From positions 1,819,634 through 1,883,633 of the forward strand of contig JACMZG010001913.1 in the NCBI GenBank assembly GCA_018340805.1: DNA of 64,000 nucleotides, in the 5' to 3' direction. Positions within the stretch are counted from its first letter, which is position 1; the number at the start of each line of letters is the position of its first letter. Below, in pieces: positions 23,331 through 34,147 of this stretch. The notes under the pieces are model-generated. The model saw only the letters and a list, made by a program, of their open reading frames with translations. It did not search any database and was not told the origin of the DNA. The position numbers and the translations under genes are program-made. Origin of the DNA: Microvelia longipes. Lineage: Eukaryota > Arthropoda > Insecta > Hemiptera > Veliidae.

Positions 23331-23460
23331 CACGGCTTTTGGCTAAGACATATGATAATTCGGAAATATTATGGCAGTGTACCACTTACAAGAAACTAGT
23401 AATATGACAGTCTAATACAGGACAACAATTTGACTTTTGACCTACCACAAGAAAGTGGCC

Positions 23461-23690
23461 GCCTATGTGGCCGTTAGTTTTTACACTGACTTTTGACAAC
23501 CACGGAGGTCTGACGTTCGCATCCCAGGTTACGCTCTCATTTTATAGAAGATTATTGTTTAAATAAATTATCGCCAGCTTTAGAATACACTTTGAGCGTA
23601 ACAGTTGCTAATACCACCCGAGGTGGTTCCCGCAGGGGCTATCCCTGAAGAGCCCAAAGGCTCTCAACGGGCATTATTATTATTATTATT
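23461..23690 (+). repeat. tRNA-derived SINE family, copy 1 (full length with ATT tail)
   Basis: The head (gcctatgtggccgttag, box A region) and box B-like gttcgcatcc at about 23515-23524 are followed by the body (tagaagattattgtttaaat, acactttgagcgtaacagtt, ccacccgaggtggttcccgc, gctatccctgaagagcccaa) and an (ATT)n tail to 23690. Other copies lie at 27245, 28155, 44710, 45795, 49326 and 50362. It is transcribed by Pol III and moved by a LINE, judged by its structure. Confidence 0.88.
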
Positions 23691-25310
23691 ACTATACAAG
23701 AAAGCCCGGAGGCAACAATACTGTGCCTTAGTGGTCATTAGGCCGAAAGCTTTGTGTAAATAAATAAGATAAGGAAGCCTACTAAAGAATTTCGCTTCTA
23801 CTATTAATTTCTGGTTTGTCTCTGTCACTGCTTCTAAATTATTAAATAAATACATACGAATATACTCTGGTCAATAATGCAAAGAGGGACAAAACAACTG
23901 ATTAAAAAAAACAATTAATAACAGAATCCAAGGATTTTTTTTTGTTTTTAATTTCATAAATTATGCAATAAATTCTGCTTATATCTCTGTTTTTTATTTT
24001 TGTAATATTATTCAGTATTGTTATCACTAATTTTTGCTTAACGAGAACATTAAGCAGTTCTCAAGCATAATTACAAACAATGCTGTTCAAAATTTTGCTT
24101 GCCAAATAAAAGGCAAATTATACCACCTCGAGCGACGATTTAAAAAAGCGTAAATCACATTTTTTAATTCTCTTGATATAACTTGAATAACAACAATCAT
24201 CAGTTAAATTTTCCAATATTCATATTTTTTGTAATTTTTTTATTGGATGTTAATAAAGCCAAAAGTGGAAATATGGGACTCATTTTTTCATCTTTAGCCG
24301 TTTGTCTTTTTTTATTGTCTCGCTGTAAATCAAAAGGGACCTTTATTCGAAAAAATGTTGGAAATACGAAAAAACGGCAAAAGCCAAATATTTACGACTT
24401 GCCGTTAGCTCTTTATCTTAAATCACTGCTCTGTAATTTTTTATAAAATTTTTATTATAGATGTTTTTATGAGGCAATTTATTTTTGGCTGTATGTGAAT
24501 TTCGGAAGCCGTAGGATTAATAGATGGATTCTTAAATAATGAAGAGATATAAAGATATATCATCAATTTTTAATGACCCAATTAAAGGATTGATGGTAGT
24601 TTAATTAAATGCCTATATGTTAGTTATTTTACTCCAATGTTATGGTCAACCGACATATTGAACAGGGATTCTTAAGTAAGATTTATTTAGAGGTTGAAAC
24701 CTCTGGTAAAAAGGACCCAAACCTATGGTTTACAAGCCAGCCTTGATTTCTTAACGTATAATACAACAATCACTACTAGAGTTGCAACCCTGTTCCTACG
24801 AACATAATGAACTTTAAACACGAAGAAATTATTAGTCCACCTCGACCGTACGAATCAAACTCAGATATGGGTTAGCTCATATCTTTACTGTTAGCCCTTA
24901 CTTCTCTCCCTTTAACTTGAGGGAAAGAAGTACTATTCAGCAGTCTCTTTAGACGAAGCTCAGCCTTTTAATAAATTTCGGTATGCCGGCTTGCTTTGGA
25001 AACTCAAGAGCCTCAACTCCTTTACTTACTTTCTTATCCTTAAAACCTTTGTAATTTAATAATCTATTATAGTAAGGCAGGAGTCCCTAAAGGCAGTATT
25101 TTATTTTTCTGTATTATTTTTCACCCACAATATCAAATGTCAATCCAAATTCCTTAGAAAATTTTCCGATGATAAAGTCATCCTTCCAGATCACGATTGC
25201 TTCTAATATCACCCGAAATTATCTAGAGTCATGGTGGAGAAAATGGAAGAATAAAATCATACTTGTCCTCCAGTCACTTTCAATCAAATTCTGATTTCTT
25301 AATGATTCTA
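23691..25310. other. Unassigned sequence
   Basis: No gene recognised. The end of this stretch (25080-25310) may already be decayed LINE sequence leading into the fragment downstream. Confidence 0.4.
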
Positions 25311-25314
25311 CATA

Positions 25315-26080
25315 GATGCACACAATTTAGAGCCAGTCCATTCTAAGTTTTTTAAAAGTATATACTTCTGGTCAAGCCGGACACCAAACTGCATGGTGAG
25401 ACTTAAGACAGGCTCTCTACCAGTAGAATCTAAGGTATTCAATTTAATGATCACTCTTGATTAAAATACGTAGTATGAGCCATTACAGGCTATATATGCT
25501 TTCAAACTCTCTTGCAAATCAAGTCAAAAAAATAAATAACGAACAGCATAGCTGGATATCACAAGTAAAATAAACAGTGAATATGTCCTCCACTTAAATT
25601 TAAACGAGATAAAAGCAGCAACCCCTTCCCTATTAAACAGTTTTAATAAGTATTTACACGAACAAGATATAGAGCGAGCTGTTAACTCGTCTTACTCTTC
25701 TTTGTATACAGAAATATCATCTCGATCAGCCAATGCTGAATCATATCTGCTGTTCAGAGTTGACATAAATATTATAAGACTAATAAGTCAAATCAGAATC
25801 GGCAATTCTCATGTAACCTCCTTATACCTTAATGGAAAAATCTATAAATGTAATGCTGATAATAGTTGTAAACTATGTAATGCTTATGAAGACTTACTTA
25901 ATCACGTATTATTAGAATGTACAGTGTTATCAGATATTAGAATGCAATACTTAGATGATGAATTAAAAACTAAAGAATTTTTTTATAGAAATATTTAAAA
26001 ACCCAGATCTAGTTACTATGATAAAGCTTTACCATTATATTGCCAAGTCTCTCGCTCTAAGAGAACCCTATTTATAAGAT
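25315..26080 (+). pseudogene. LINE ORF2 C-terminal region with zinc knuckle (dead)
   Basis: After the RT core, insect non-LTR elements carry a long tail ending in a CCHC-like knuckle, and this fragment matches it. It reads LEPVHSKFFKSIYFWSSRTP near 25330 (the lE.vQ.kF.k.i...P.tpn phrase), then INIIRLISQIRIGNSHVTSL, CKLCNAYEDLLNHVLLEC and LDDELKTKEFF, with a stop at 25996-25998. Stops at 25470 and 25572 break the upstream part. Closely similar sequence occurs on the minus strand at 31490-31685, and a related element at 46723-48900. It lies just upstream of a GPCR exon and is intronic or intergenic. Confidence 0.88.
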
Positions 26081-26797
26081 AAATTTCAATAACATTAACA
26101 AGGAAGCATTTTAAATAGTTTTTACTTTATTTTATTTTTTTCTCATACTCAAGATATTTAATTTGATCAAGATTATTGCTTATTTTATTATTCAAATCAC
26201 TATTATTAAGTGAAATTATATGTTATATGCACAGAATCTATTTGAACAAGAATTTATTTCTTAAACAAATTATATTAATGATTCTACATCTGATATATTG
26301 ACCATAACCTTGGCAGACAACTGACCTAGCAGCTACACACTTCAATTAAACGTTTTGAAGTTACAAGTTCTTGCTATTTGTTTAGATCATTGGTTGAAAT
26401 TATAACTGAGCAAAATGTTTAACATTTAAAATGTAGTCTTAAATCAGGGTGGCCCTATTATCTATAAATGTAAGATAGTAATATACCAGCAATGGACTTT
26501 TAACGTGGTCTATCTGCCTTGATATATTATCATCGATATATTGTCTTGATCACCCAATTAATAATGACCGAGAACATTTTTAACGTATCTGGCAATAAGG
26601 GTCTAATAACGGAAAATAAGTCTGTATTTTTAAGATTTTGTCTCTGAAGACAAGATAACGTTCGAATGATTTTTTCGATTTTGAATAGAACTTAATACAA
26701 AAATCGGCCTTAAAAATGTCCAAAGCCCCTTTGTTCGGGTTACTATTGTAAAATTATTTTTTACCACTTATCTACACTAAGGTTATGTTTGTTGCAG
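26081..26797. other. Intron upstream of the GPCR exon
   Basis: AT-rich DNA ending in a good splice acceptor (ttatgtttgttgcag, ending at 26797). No other feature seen. Confidence 0.6.
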
Positions 26798-27138
26798 ATA
26801 TTTCACAATAGTTCGGACTCCTACAAGACCAGTCTGTCGATCAGTATCCTGCAGTGTTGCCACAACCATATCTATCATATGGTCAATATCATTCATAACT
26901 ATGGTACCCTTACTCATCTACCAAGAAGTTGAGACCGTCCGACTAGGAGGACTTGTGGTCTACGAAGCGTGCGTGGAACGCTGGCCAAGTCCTCAAGCGC
27001 AAGCAACTTACACATTAGTGCTTGGAATACTACAATTCGCGATACCTGTATTGGTACTGAGCACTATCCACGCTAGGATATCAAGCTATCTGAGCGTGCA
27101 TTTGACTCATGCTCCTGTAGATAATACATGCAAAAGAG
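26798..27138 (+). CDS. NPFR: Neuropeptide Y/F-type GPCR, internal exon (TM4-EL2-TM5)
   Basis: This exon codes 113 residues of a rhodopsin-family receptor, predicted to sit in the plasma membrane and bind an NPF/NPY-like peptide. It begins YFTIVRTPTRPVC, continuing the DRY motif: its first base finishes the Arg codon, the classic DR|Y intron site. TM4 is VATTISIIWSISFITMVPLL. Extracellular loop 2 has YEACVERWPS, matching the C.E.WP signature of NPY2R/NPFR, whose Cys bonds to the top of TM3. TM5 is LQFAIPVLVLSTIHARISSYL by position 27019-27081. The acceptor is at 26796-26797 and the donor gtgagc at 27139, phase 1, matching the next exon at 51915. TM1-TM3 exons were not found. The exact paralogue (NPFR versus another NPY-like receptor) is inferred from remembered family features. 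Confidence 0.9.
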
Positions 27139-27244
27139 GTGAGCATTGTTTTCATTTTCTTTAAATCATTCTGTATTTACACTCCATGATCTGTCGCACT
27201 TTTACTACGTCTGCTATAACCAGGGTCAACAATATTTATAAAAA

Positions 27245-27362
27245 ATCAGAGCCCTATCAGAGCCATGCGGGTGATTAGGGATAACCCCTGCAGGAACTTA
27301 ATCAGGTGGCGGTCGTAACGCTTCAAATGTACTCTAAAGATGACGATAATTTAAATAAACCA
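27245..27362 (-). repeat. tRNA-derived SINE family, body fragment
   Basis: The reverse complement contains acctgattaagttcctgcag, then ggttatccctaatcacccgc, matching the body of the copy at 23461. The tRNA-like head is missing. Confidence 0.75.
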
Positions 27363-27778
27363 CAATATATATAATTGTTATTTTTATGAGGCCCCATTTG
27401 TAGGTAAATTATACAGAATTTGAGGATGTCAAGATTGACTACACTTATCTTTAATTTTTAAATAAAAATACGCAACTTATACTCAAAACAATATAGAACA
27501 ATAATATTTGTCTCCTTCTTGGAGGTCCTTAAATAAGGGGGGTCCCTCACAATGCGGGCCCTTGCGGAAATACGCCACTGAACACGAATAATCGTAACTA
27601 ACGACAGGTATGGAATAATCCTTCGATACCTGAAGGATGACGTATCCTTTGATACGTCATTATTGACGTTTTAACTAAGACAAAGCACATTTTAGTGTCT
27701 GTTGTTTTGTTTCAGTGTAGGCTTTATCATGACCTGTTGACAACTGCTATTTTTTGATATTTTATCTGTAAAAAGACG

Positions 27779-27784
27779 TTTAAT
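27779..27784 (-). promoter_or_regulatory. Candidate polyadenylation signal ATTAAA
   Basis: ATTAAA on the minus strand lies about 50 bases beyond the stop codon of the CNBD gene. It is the common variant hexamer, but AT-rich DNA makes chance matches frequent. Confidence 0.35.
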
Positions 27785-27833
27785 TGTTTTACAATACATG
27801 AACTCCACACTCTATTATTATCATCAAAATTTA

Positions 27834-28082
27834 TCACAAAGTTTTATAGAATAGATAATCTCTTTTGACTGGGATTTCGAATTTTTTGTAAAGCTTGCTG
27901 ACATCGAAGAGTCTGTGAAACGCGTCTGTTTCTAAATAGTAAATAACCGCCTCCGTCAAGGTTTCAGCTGTATGAAGTTGAGTAAATCGTGTGCTGAATA
28001 ATCGATCCTGGCCGAATAGATCACCAGGTTTGCACAGACGTCTTGTCATGTCTCCTCGTGGATTTATCTCTTCAATTTGAAC
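27834..28082 (-). CDS. Tandem-CNBD protein, last exon (exon 5): end of second CNBD
   Basis: This exon begins at 28082 after a strong acceptor (tgttctcag), phase 0, and ends at a stop at 27834-27836. It starts VQIEEINPRGD and so completes the beta-strand phrase YIVFKGE|VQIEE begun in exon 4. It then holds LCKPGDLFGQDRLF, the phosphate-binding cassette of the second CNBD, followed by EAVIYYLETDAFHRLF, the last strand and C-helix. In active domains the cassette is FGE..L....R.A; here Glu is Gln (FGQD), and the aligned Arg position is not Arg. Inference: this domain probably does not bind a cyclic nucleotide in the usual way. The tail KKFEIPVKRDYLF is short, with no kinase or channel domain. The gene is antisense to the GPCR and 0.7 kb from its exon. 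Confidence 0.85.
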   Translation of the reverse strand, partial: VQIEEINPRGDMTRRLCKPGDLFGQDRLFSTRFTQLHTAETLTEAVIYYLETDAFHRLFDVSKLYKKFEIPVKRDYLFYKTL

Positions 28083-28154
28083 CTGAGAACAAGATTAATG
28101 GATTAAATGCGCATAGTTAGTGGAAAACATGGACATATTAAAAGCCTCGTTCGT

Positions 28155-28385
28155 GGTCAAGGCGCCTTCAAAAATCAATTAATGACACACCAGACACTGT
28201 TACCTTTGTACACCAGAGAACTGGAGTTCGCATCCCAGATAAATATCTCAGTTTGTATATAAGTATTTTAAATAAAATATCATCATCTTTAGAATATACT
28301 TAAAGCGTATGGTTGCCACGAACAATTAAGGTGGTTGCCGCAAGGGTTATACCAGATGAAACGAAAAGCTTAAAACGGGATTCTT
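28155..28385 (+). repeat. tRNA-derived SINE family, diverged copy
   Basis: Head gttcgtggtcaaggcg, box B-like gagttcgcatccca at about 28228, body atcatctttagaatatactt, then aaggtggttgccgcaagggt and aaacgggattc. It carries more substitutions than copy 1. Confidence 0.75.
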
Positions 28386-28915
28386 TTTTATGTTATCATA
28401 GTGAAAGACATAGAAGGTCCTGGAATAGAGCACCTAGGCCATAATATTAGGAACTGATTTAAAGGTGGCACCAAAAAAGTATAGATACTGAAAAGATATA
28501 ATAGACCATTATTGCTTTAACATTTTTTTCTTTAAAAAGTACTTTTCAATTTTTTTAGCGCATTCTTGCAAACACGCTATTTTTTGAACTGATCAATATT
28601 TCTATAATGAATCATAGTACAAAAGTCAACCTTGGGGAGGACACAAACCCTATTGTAACATGTTTCTTTGACGTCATCATCCCGGATTGCTGTTTCTGCA
28701 AAATTTCCAAACAACCGGTAAAATAGATGGTTAAACATTTTGGTTAAATAAAATAGCGAGTTTCAAGTAAATTCGATTATCATTGATTTTTTACAATTCT
28801 TTAAGAAACGTTTACATGTTATTCGATAGAAATTGAACTGAAACGCCTTTAAAAATCGTTTTATTAAATAAGCACAACTAAAATTCATAATTGATTTATA
28901 CACCAAATTTAGAGT
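28386..28915. other. Unassigned intronic sequence
   Basis: No exon or repeat recognised. A minus-strand open frame around 28763-28957 is AT-driven and lacks a motif. Confidence 0.4.
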
Positions 28916-28919
28916 CTCT

Positions 28920-29060
28920 AGCATAAACATACTAAGAGCTGCGATGATAACACACACACAAAGACAAACAAATTAGTGAAGACTTCTCAGGAGGTCTTAA
29001 ATACACTTAATACGGATACTTCAGGTAAAATTCCGGTTTCGATTTTTTAGCAAGAAAAAT
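28920..29060 (+). repeat. Dispersed repeat family (GATGATA family), copy
   Basis: gagctgcgatgataacacac, ggaggtcttaaatacactta, cggatacttcaggtaaaatt and ccggtttcgattttttagca follow in the same order as in the other copies. Confidence 0.78.
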
Positions 29061-29129
29061 ACTTTCTCTATACACGTGACGCATGTTTAAGGAACAACAA
29101 AATCTTGAACTAAATATTAACTCAATATA

Positions 29130-29419
29130 TAGACCAAGAGCCCAGGGGTGTTTTGTTATTAAAAAGTGTAATGGCTGGAACCGGTCTCAATTTTTCGTAA
29201 ATAACTTCCTAAACAAGGATCTGCAATTCTGCCGACTCGTATCGGAAGGGTGTCCCAGGCAGAACCTTTGACCCCTAAAGTGCGTTCTGCCTGGGACACC
29301 CATCCGACACGAGTCGGCAGAATTGCAGATCCTTGTTCAGGAAGGTATTTACGAAAAATTGAGACCGGTTCCAGCCATTACACTTTTTATTAACAAAACA
29401 CCCCTGGGCTCTTGGTCTA
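29130..29419. repeat. Palindromic hairpin element, arms 136 bp, loop 18 bp
   Basis: Left arm 29130-29265 and right arm 29284-29419 are near-perfect reverse complements, from tagaccaagagcccaggggt to acccctgggctcttggtcta, closing on gtgtcccaggcagaac and gttctgcctgggacac. It has no coding role. It lies in introns of both overlapping genes, so either strand's pre-mRNA would contain the foldback. Confidence 0.95.
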
Positions 29420-29915
29420 ATATTTGTTTTCGAAATTAATATTTTTTAAAACGTATAAATGTCATTCCATAATTGAAATAAAGTCTAAAAGGAGATGAAA
29501 CGGCAAACATCTGCTAAATATAAAGAAACATAATACAAACACTCAAGACGATTTGATAAAAACTATCCAAGAGCTCGTAAAACAACTGAAACTGATAAAC
29601 TCATGTGGCATCACGGTTTTACATTCTTATATTAAACACAATAAATTTTCAACTCCATCGGTTAGAAAGGAATAATTGTAAAAACTTTTGATTATCTTCA
29701 AAAGAAAAGAAATGGATTAATTTAGTAAAAGCGGATAGTTCTTCCTGTCTCTTCTCATCTTAGTTAAGAAAAAAGCAGATAGTAGAACGATATTTTTTTA
29801 ATTATTTTTAATAGGAGACTTTCAAAATATTTTTACGTTTTCTCTTCTACTACCGCAGCTAGTAGAAGTATTGAGTTCACCCTAAAAAACTAAAATTCAA
29901 GTTTTTATCATCACT
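29420..29915. other. Unassigned intronic sequence
   Basis: AT-rich, nothing recognised. Confidence 0.4.
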
Positions 29916-29919
29916 ACCC

Positions 29920-30082
29920 GTGTCCTGTCTGTGTGTCAGTATATGTCCTGTGTCCTGCCTGAGTGTCAGTATGTATACTGTGTCCTGTCTGTGTGTCAGT
30001 ATGTGTCCTGTCTGTGTGTCAGTATGTGTCCTGTCTGTGTGTCAGTATGTGTCTTGTGTCCTGTATCCTGTGTCCTGTCTGA
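29920..30082. repeat. 23-bp minisatellite, block 1
   Basis: About seven units of tgtgtcctgtctgtgtgtca(gta), some shortened, ending in a run of about 17 T. Block 2 with the same unit lies at 31090-31320. Confidence 0.93.
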
Positions 30083-30840
30083 GATTTTTTTTTTTTTTTT
30101 TTTCGCTAGTTGTACAGCATGCTTCACATATTGTATTACATGCTATTAACGCAGTAAATAGATTTAGTAAAAAGAAAGTTCGCAACCTGGTGATAAAACT
30201 AATGGCGAGTAAGTATATAAGAAATCTTAACGTGTAAGATGAATATAGATATTACATAACTAAAGAGTATAAAACTAAAATCTACTTAACTTAAAACTTA
30301 GTAACAACAAAAATCAACAAAATTGTACCAATGCAGTAATATTCCCTCTAACAATGACGTAGACATATAATATAACAGAATTATAACGCCTCAAGAAGGT
30401 CTTAATTATTTAATTTAAACCGGTAAGACCACACAACTAACCGAATAGACTAGCACACAAGTAAAGTATGTAAAAAAAGTACACAAAATAAAGTAAAATT
30501 CAGCGTAAAATAACTGCATGACACTGATTTGTTGATTTCTATCATTTATCATCAAACTAGTAATTACACAAAATAGCTAATTATTTGGTTCATTACCAAT
30601 TATTATTCTATATTATATTTAACTAAGTCATTCATTATATTTTTACGTATATGTTTTATGCTATTTTGATAACTATTTCTTTTATTATTACTATTGATCT
30701 TAATATATAAGTAATTTTATTTTATTTTATTTATTTTTTTAAGAATAATAATTAAGTAACGACCATATTAATAATGAAATGATTAAATAATAAAATATCC
30801 TTAGTAAATAATTATTAAAGAAATAACTTATTAAAAGTAA
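30083..30840. other. Unassigned AT-rich sequence
   Basis: Starts with poly-T (about 30086-30103). The remainder is AT-rich with no gene seen. Confidence 0.4.
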
Positions 30841-30844
30841 AAAA

Positions 30845-31090
30845 ATACGAAGGACTGAAAATAAGACCAGTTTGACTCTTGTAGGAAGATGTGAAGAGGC
30901 GGAGGCCAGGGCAAAGATTGTGTGACTATGTGACGCTGGAGAATGGTCCTTTCAGCTAGGAGTAATGGACAATTGAAGAGAAGATGGTCGACAGTTTGTG
31001 GTGACGCATCATCGCAGACGCAAGATGGAGACTGAACTATGTTGAACCGGTGAAGATAAGCTTGAAATTTTCCGTGTCCGGTTAAAAATA
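30845..31090 (-). pseudogene. LINE ORF2 C-terminal fragment (R1/jockey-like)
   Basis: An uninterrupted minus-strand reading starts FLTGHGKFQAYLHRFNI, followed by the knuckle CVCDDASPQTVDHLLFNC and then LLLAERTILQRHIVTQ. The G-HG-F-AYL-RF and C.C....T..HLLF.C phrases are standard for the C-terminus of R1/LOA/jockey-type ORF2 proteins. Only about 80 residues remain and the RT is absent. It abuts minisatellite block 2 directly at 31090. Confidence 0.88.
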
Positions 31091-31320
31091 CTGTGTGTCA
31101 GTATGTGTCCTGTCTGAGTGTCAGTATGTGTCCTGTCTGTGTGTCAGTATGTGTCTTGTGTCCTGTCTGCGTGTCAGTATGTGTCCTGCGTCCTGTCTGA
31201 GTGTCAGTATGTGTCCTGTCTGTGCGGCCGTATGTGTCTTGTGTCCTGTCTGCGTGTCAGTATGTGTCCTGCGTCCTGTCTGAGTGTCAGTATGTGTCTC
31301 GAGTCCTGTCTGTGTGTAGT
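31091..31320. repeat. 23-bp minisatellite, block 2
   Basis: About nine units of tgtgtcctgtctgngtgtca(gta), with one variant (tgtgcggccgta). A higher-order duplication of about 81 bases is visible (tgtcttgtgtcctgtctgcg at 31152 and 31233). Confidence 0.93.
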
Positions 31321-31389
31321 GATTGAGTCGATTTCAACGAGTTGCACGACTAAATCACTTCCGTTTTTTATCACTTTTTTCGCATCTCG

Positions 31390-31428
31390 CCGGCACTGAT
31401 GATGGACTGTTAAGTCTGAAAGCTGGCT
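31390..31428 (+). ncRNA. Candidate hammerhead-like motif
   Basis: CTGATGA (31396-31402), then a possible stem gact/agtc with a four-base loop, then GAAA (31418-31421). This is the order of a hammerhead core with stem II. Stems I and III are not resolved. Confidence 0.3.
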
Positions 31429-31489
31429 TTGTCATTATATTTTAACATCAGTGGAGAGACTTGTTTCTTATGTATTTTCTTATGTTGTT

Positions 31490-31685
31490 TCTAATGTATT
31501 AGTTCCTTGTATCTATTACGTTCTAATGTCTCATAAAATTTTCTCATTCTAAGATGTCGTGAGTCGTCTTGAGCATTACATAGTTTACAACAATTATCAG
31601 CAATAAATTTGTAGATTTTTCCATTAAGGTATAACTCGGTTATATTACTGAGCATTGCCGATTCTGATTTGACTTAGCCCTATAA
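31490..31685 (-). pseudogene. LINE ORF2 C-terminal fragment, same family as 25315-26080
   Basis: The minus strand reads SQIRIGNAQ, then after a stop or frame change LYLNGKIYKFIADNCCKLCNA, matching SQIRIGNSH and LYLNGKIYKCNADNSCKLCNA of the plus-strand copy. It is truncated and frameshifted. Confidence 0.88.
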
Positions 31686-31699
31686 TATATATCTGACAA

Positions 31700-33425
31700 G
31701 TCAGATCTGACAAGTCTGAAATGATTAACGTAATATCATTTATAGCTTTAATAAAAGTTAAGTAATAAATCAATTTAAAAATTTGGTTACTACATTATCA
31801 GAGGTCGAGCTTGGCGACACCAAAATAATACCACCTTAAACTTTTGGTTGGTCCTAACTCGTAAAAATACAAAACTAATAGTGAGACCTCTATTGGGAAA
31901 AACTAAATTTGGGCACATTTTCCGGATTTTGAAGAGACTCAGTGGTAAACTCAGGTCTAAACTGGTAGATTAACTGATCCTATATCAGAGCGCTAAATTG
32001 AGTCAATCTTGTGGTTTAAACCTCGGCAATCACGTCTTTTGTGTCTAATTCTTGGACTAAAAGTATTGATGTCCGCGACTTTTATTTTATTAAGAGGTGT
32101 ACAAAATGGAATACTAAATATATAATGATTAAATAAAATACATTTGCCTGCACTCTAAGCTCCTGAAAATTTTAAAAGATTCTTTTAAAAAAGTATTTGA
32201 ATTTTAATTATGCAAAACTTTCAATGCTTAAGCTGTTTTAATTAAAGTGCTTGAATTATGCAACTATCACTATAAGGATGAGTTATTTTTTCTAGCTGGG
32301 ATTTTTCCAGTTTTCCGACTCTACGTTTTCCGATTTTGTCATACCAGACGTCGATGGTCATCATTTTAAAGTTCTTATGTTGGAATCGGCATTGGAATTG
32401 TTACATTTACAATAGTAGGGATTTCACGCCTAAGCCATAGACGTACTAAAAGTTTAGAGCTAGTTCGCACGTAAACACACACGCGTTTTTGTAAAGTGTC
32501 CGACTATAATAACTCCAGGAAATGTTTCATTTTTGGGTCATATTCTAAATATTGTCTAAACCTAGGTTTATGTTGGGTTAGGTATCTTTTACGAGTACCT
32601 GATATCCCACGTCCTTTTTGAAGGATGGAATGTAAAAAAATGTATATCCTTCGGACACGAGCATCAGGCTTATAACGTATGATACCTCGTTGACCTCCTT
32701 TTAGATTTAAATAAAAACACTTGGTTCGTAGGGTATGTTAGCTTGATATCTAAAAAAATAATTCCTCTGAATACTTACAAAGTAGTTTGAAAAATAACGT
32801 CAGGGCAGCCTTAATTTACACGAAGTAACGAAACGAGTCTATAGGGATTCTTTTTCTACCAAATATGAAAATTTTTAAATGAACTAAGTAATTATAAAGG
32901 TGTGGAAACTCATTACTGAAATTACGAAATGTATAATTATCAAGGATAAATAAATGAAGAATGATTATGAAGGGTGAATGAAAGAAGAGTAATTATCAAG
33001 GATTTTCTTTTAATTAGATTCTCATTAGGAAAATGAAAATCTCGTTGGTATCCTCATAGGTGTAATAGAGCCACTCACACACGGCTGTCATGAAAACCTA
33101 CTTTGTTTTCTCTGGTACTCATTAAAATAATGAGAAAAATGAGAGAGGAAAATTACGAGCAATCCTGAAAGACATCTTCTTTTATGTGAATGTGTTGGGG
33201 GTTTAATAATTTAACAGATTTCTTTTTGGACTCAGATGTTGTATATTTTACTTACGCTGTTTTATACGTTACGATTCAAACTTTAAATTAAGAAATTTAA
33301 TTTTGAGAAATATCTATAATATATATATAGTAGTATTAGTTCTAGTAGTAGAGAAAGGAGAGTAGGATCTACTTTAGATAAGGCGTTCGGCACAAGGGGC
33401 CGCATCACGGCCCTCGAACCTCCCT
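31700..33425. other. Unassigned intronic sequence with a SINE-tail relic at 32565-32620
   Basis: gttaggtatcttttacgagt followed by acctgat at about 32577-32603 resembles gttagggatctttaacaagt, acctgac at 58420-58446, part of the SINE at 58405-58640. Nothing else recognised. Confidence 0.45.
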
Positions 33426-33430
33426 GGTTG

Positions 33431-33545
33431 TTGTACTTTATCAGTTTGTCATATTACTGTAATATAAGTGGCATACTGCAACGATATAAGCAAATTTTCA
33501 AATGTATTAGTCAAAAAAAGTGATTTGTTTACATTATGTTAATTA
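33431..33545 (+). repeat. Dispersed repeat shared with 61531-61640
   Basis: atcagtttgtcatatt, then gcatactgc, tttcaaatgtatta, tgatttgtt and acattatgtt occur in the same order at both sites. A GC-rich patch precedes each. Confidence 0.75.
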
Positions 33546-33562
33546 ATGACAATGTTTGTTTG

Positions 33563-33628
<66 letters not shown>
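33563..33628. repeat. (TA)n microsatellite
   Basis: About 66 bases of TA with one TATTATA break. Confidence 0.96.
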
Positions 33629-33629
<1 letters not shown>

Positions 33630-33866
33630 TAGATCAATGAGTCCCCACTTCCAAAAAATCCACCTCCCTCTCTCCTCCCCTCCTCCTTATCGCCAACCTC
33701 ATAAGCTCGTTTTTCTTCGAAAATTCGCTAAAACTTCCGAAATGCCAGAATCCACTTTTTCAGGTGTTAAAAAGTGTGTACATGACGATGGAGTAGAAAT
33801 GGCTTACCCAGTTCAGAGTAACATTTTCATTGCTATTAATAATACTTGAAACTACAGTAAACGTAC

Positions 33867-34147
33867 TTCTCCTTTAAATACGATATAAACAGCCGAATGT
33901 GGAGTTTTTTGAAGAATATTCTGCTGACTCATCAATTTGACTTTCTTTACAGCATTGACAAGTTTCCTTGCTTTCCTTTTTCCAAAGCCGCTACTTCTCA
34001 ATGATTTCTCAAGGTACTGGTACGTGTTCCCAAGGTCCCAGTGACACAATGAATGGAATGATTTCGAGTCCAGAATGAAAAGTGTGGCTGCTTGTAAACA
34101 CTTCACAGTGCGGCTGCTCACGTTACTGAACAATAGATTTTCTCCTC
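33867..34147 (-). CDS. Tandem-CNBD protein, exon 4: end of CNBD1 and start of CNBD2
   Basis: The exon starts at 34147 after acceptor ttattacag and ends at 33867 before donor gtacgt, phase 0. It opens with GENLLFSNVSSRTVKCL, the phosphate-binding cassette of the first CNBD. The Glu that usually contacts the ribose and an Arg (SSRTV) in the place of the usual PRAATV Arg are both kept. It continues ATLFILDSKSFHSL, the last strand, then a linker helix rich in Lys/Arg (SGFGKRKARKLVNAVKKVKL). It ends SAVYIVFKGE, the first half of the second CNBD. The join to exon 5 is clean (phase 0). The join to exon 3 is off by one base in my reading; this could be an assembly indel, a microexon or a mis-called splice site. 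Confidence 0.84.

Noticed and set aside
29920..31399. Cys/Val/Ser-rich open frames
   Set aside because: They are translations of the 23-bp minisatellite.
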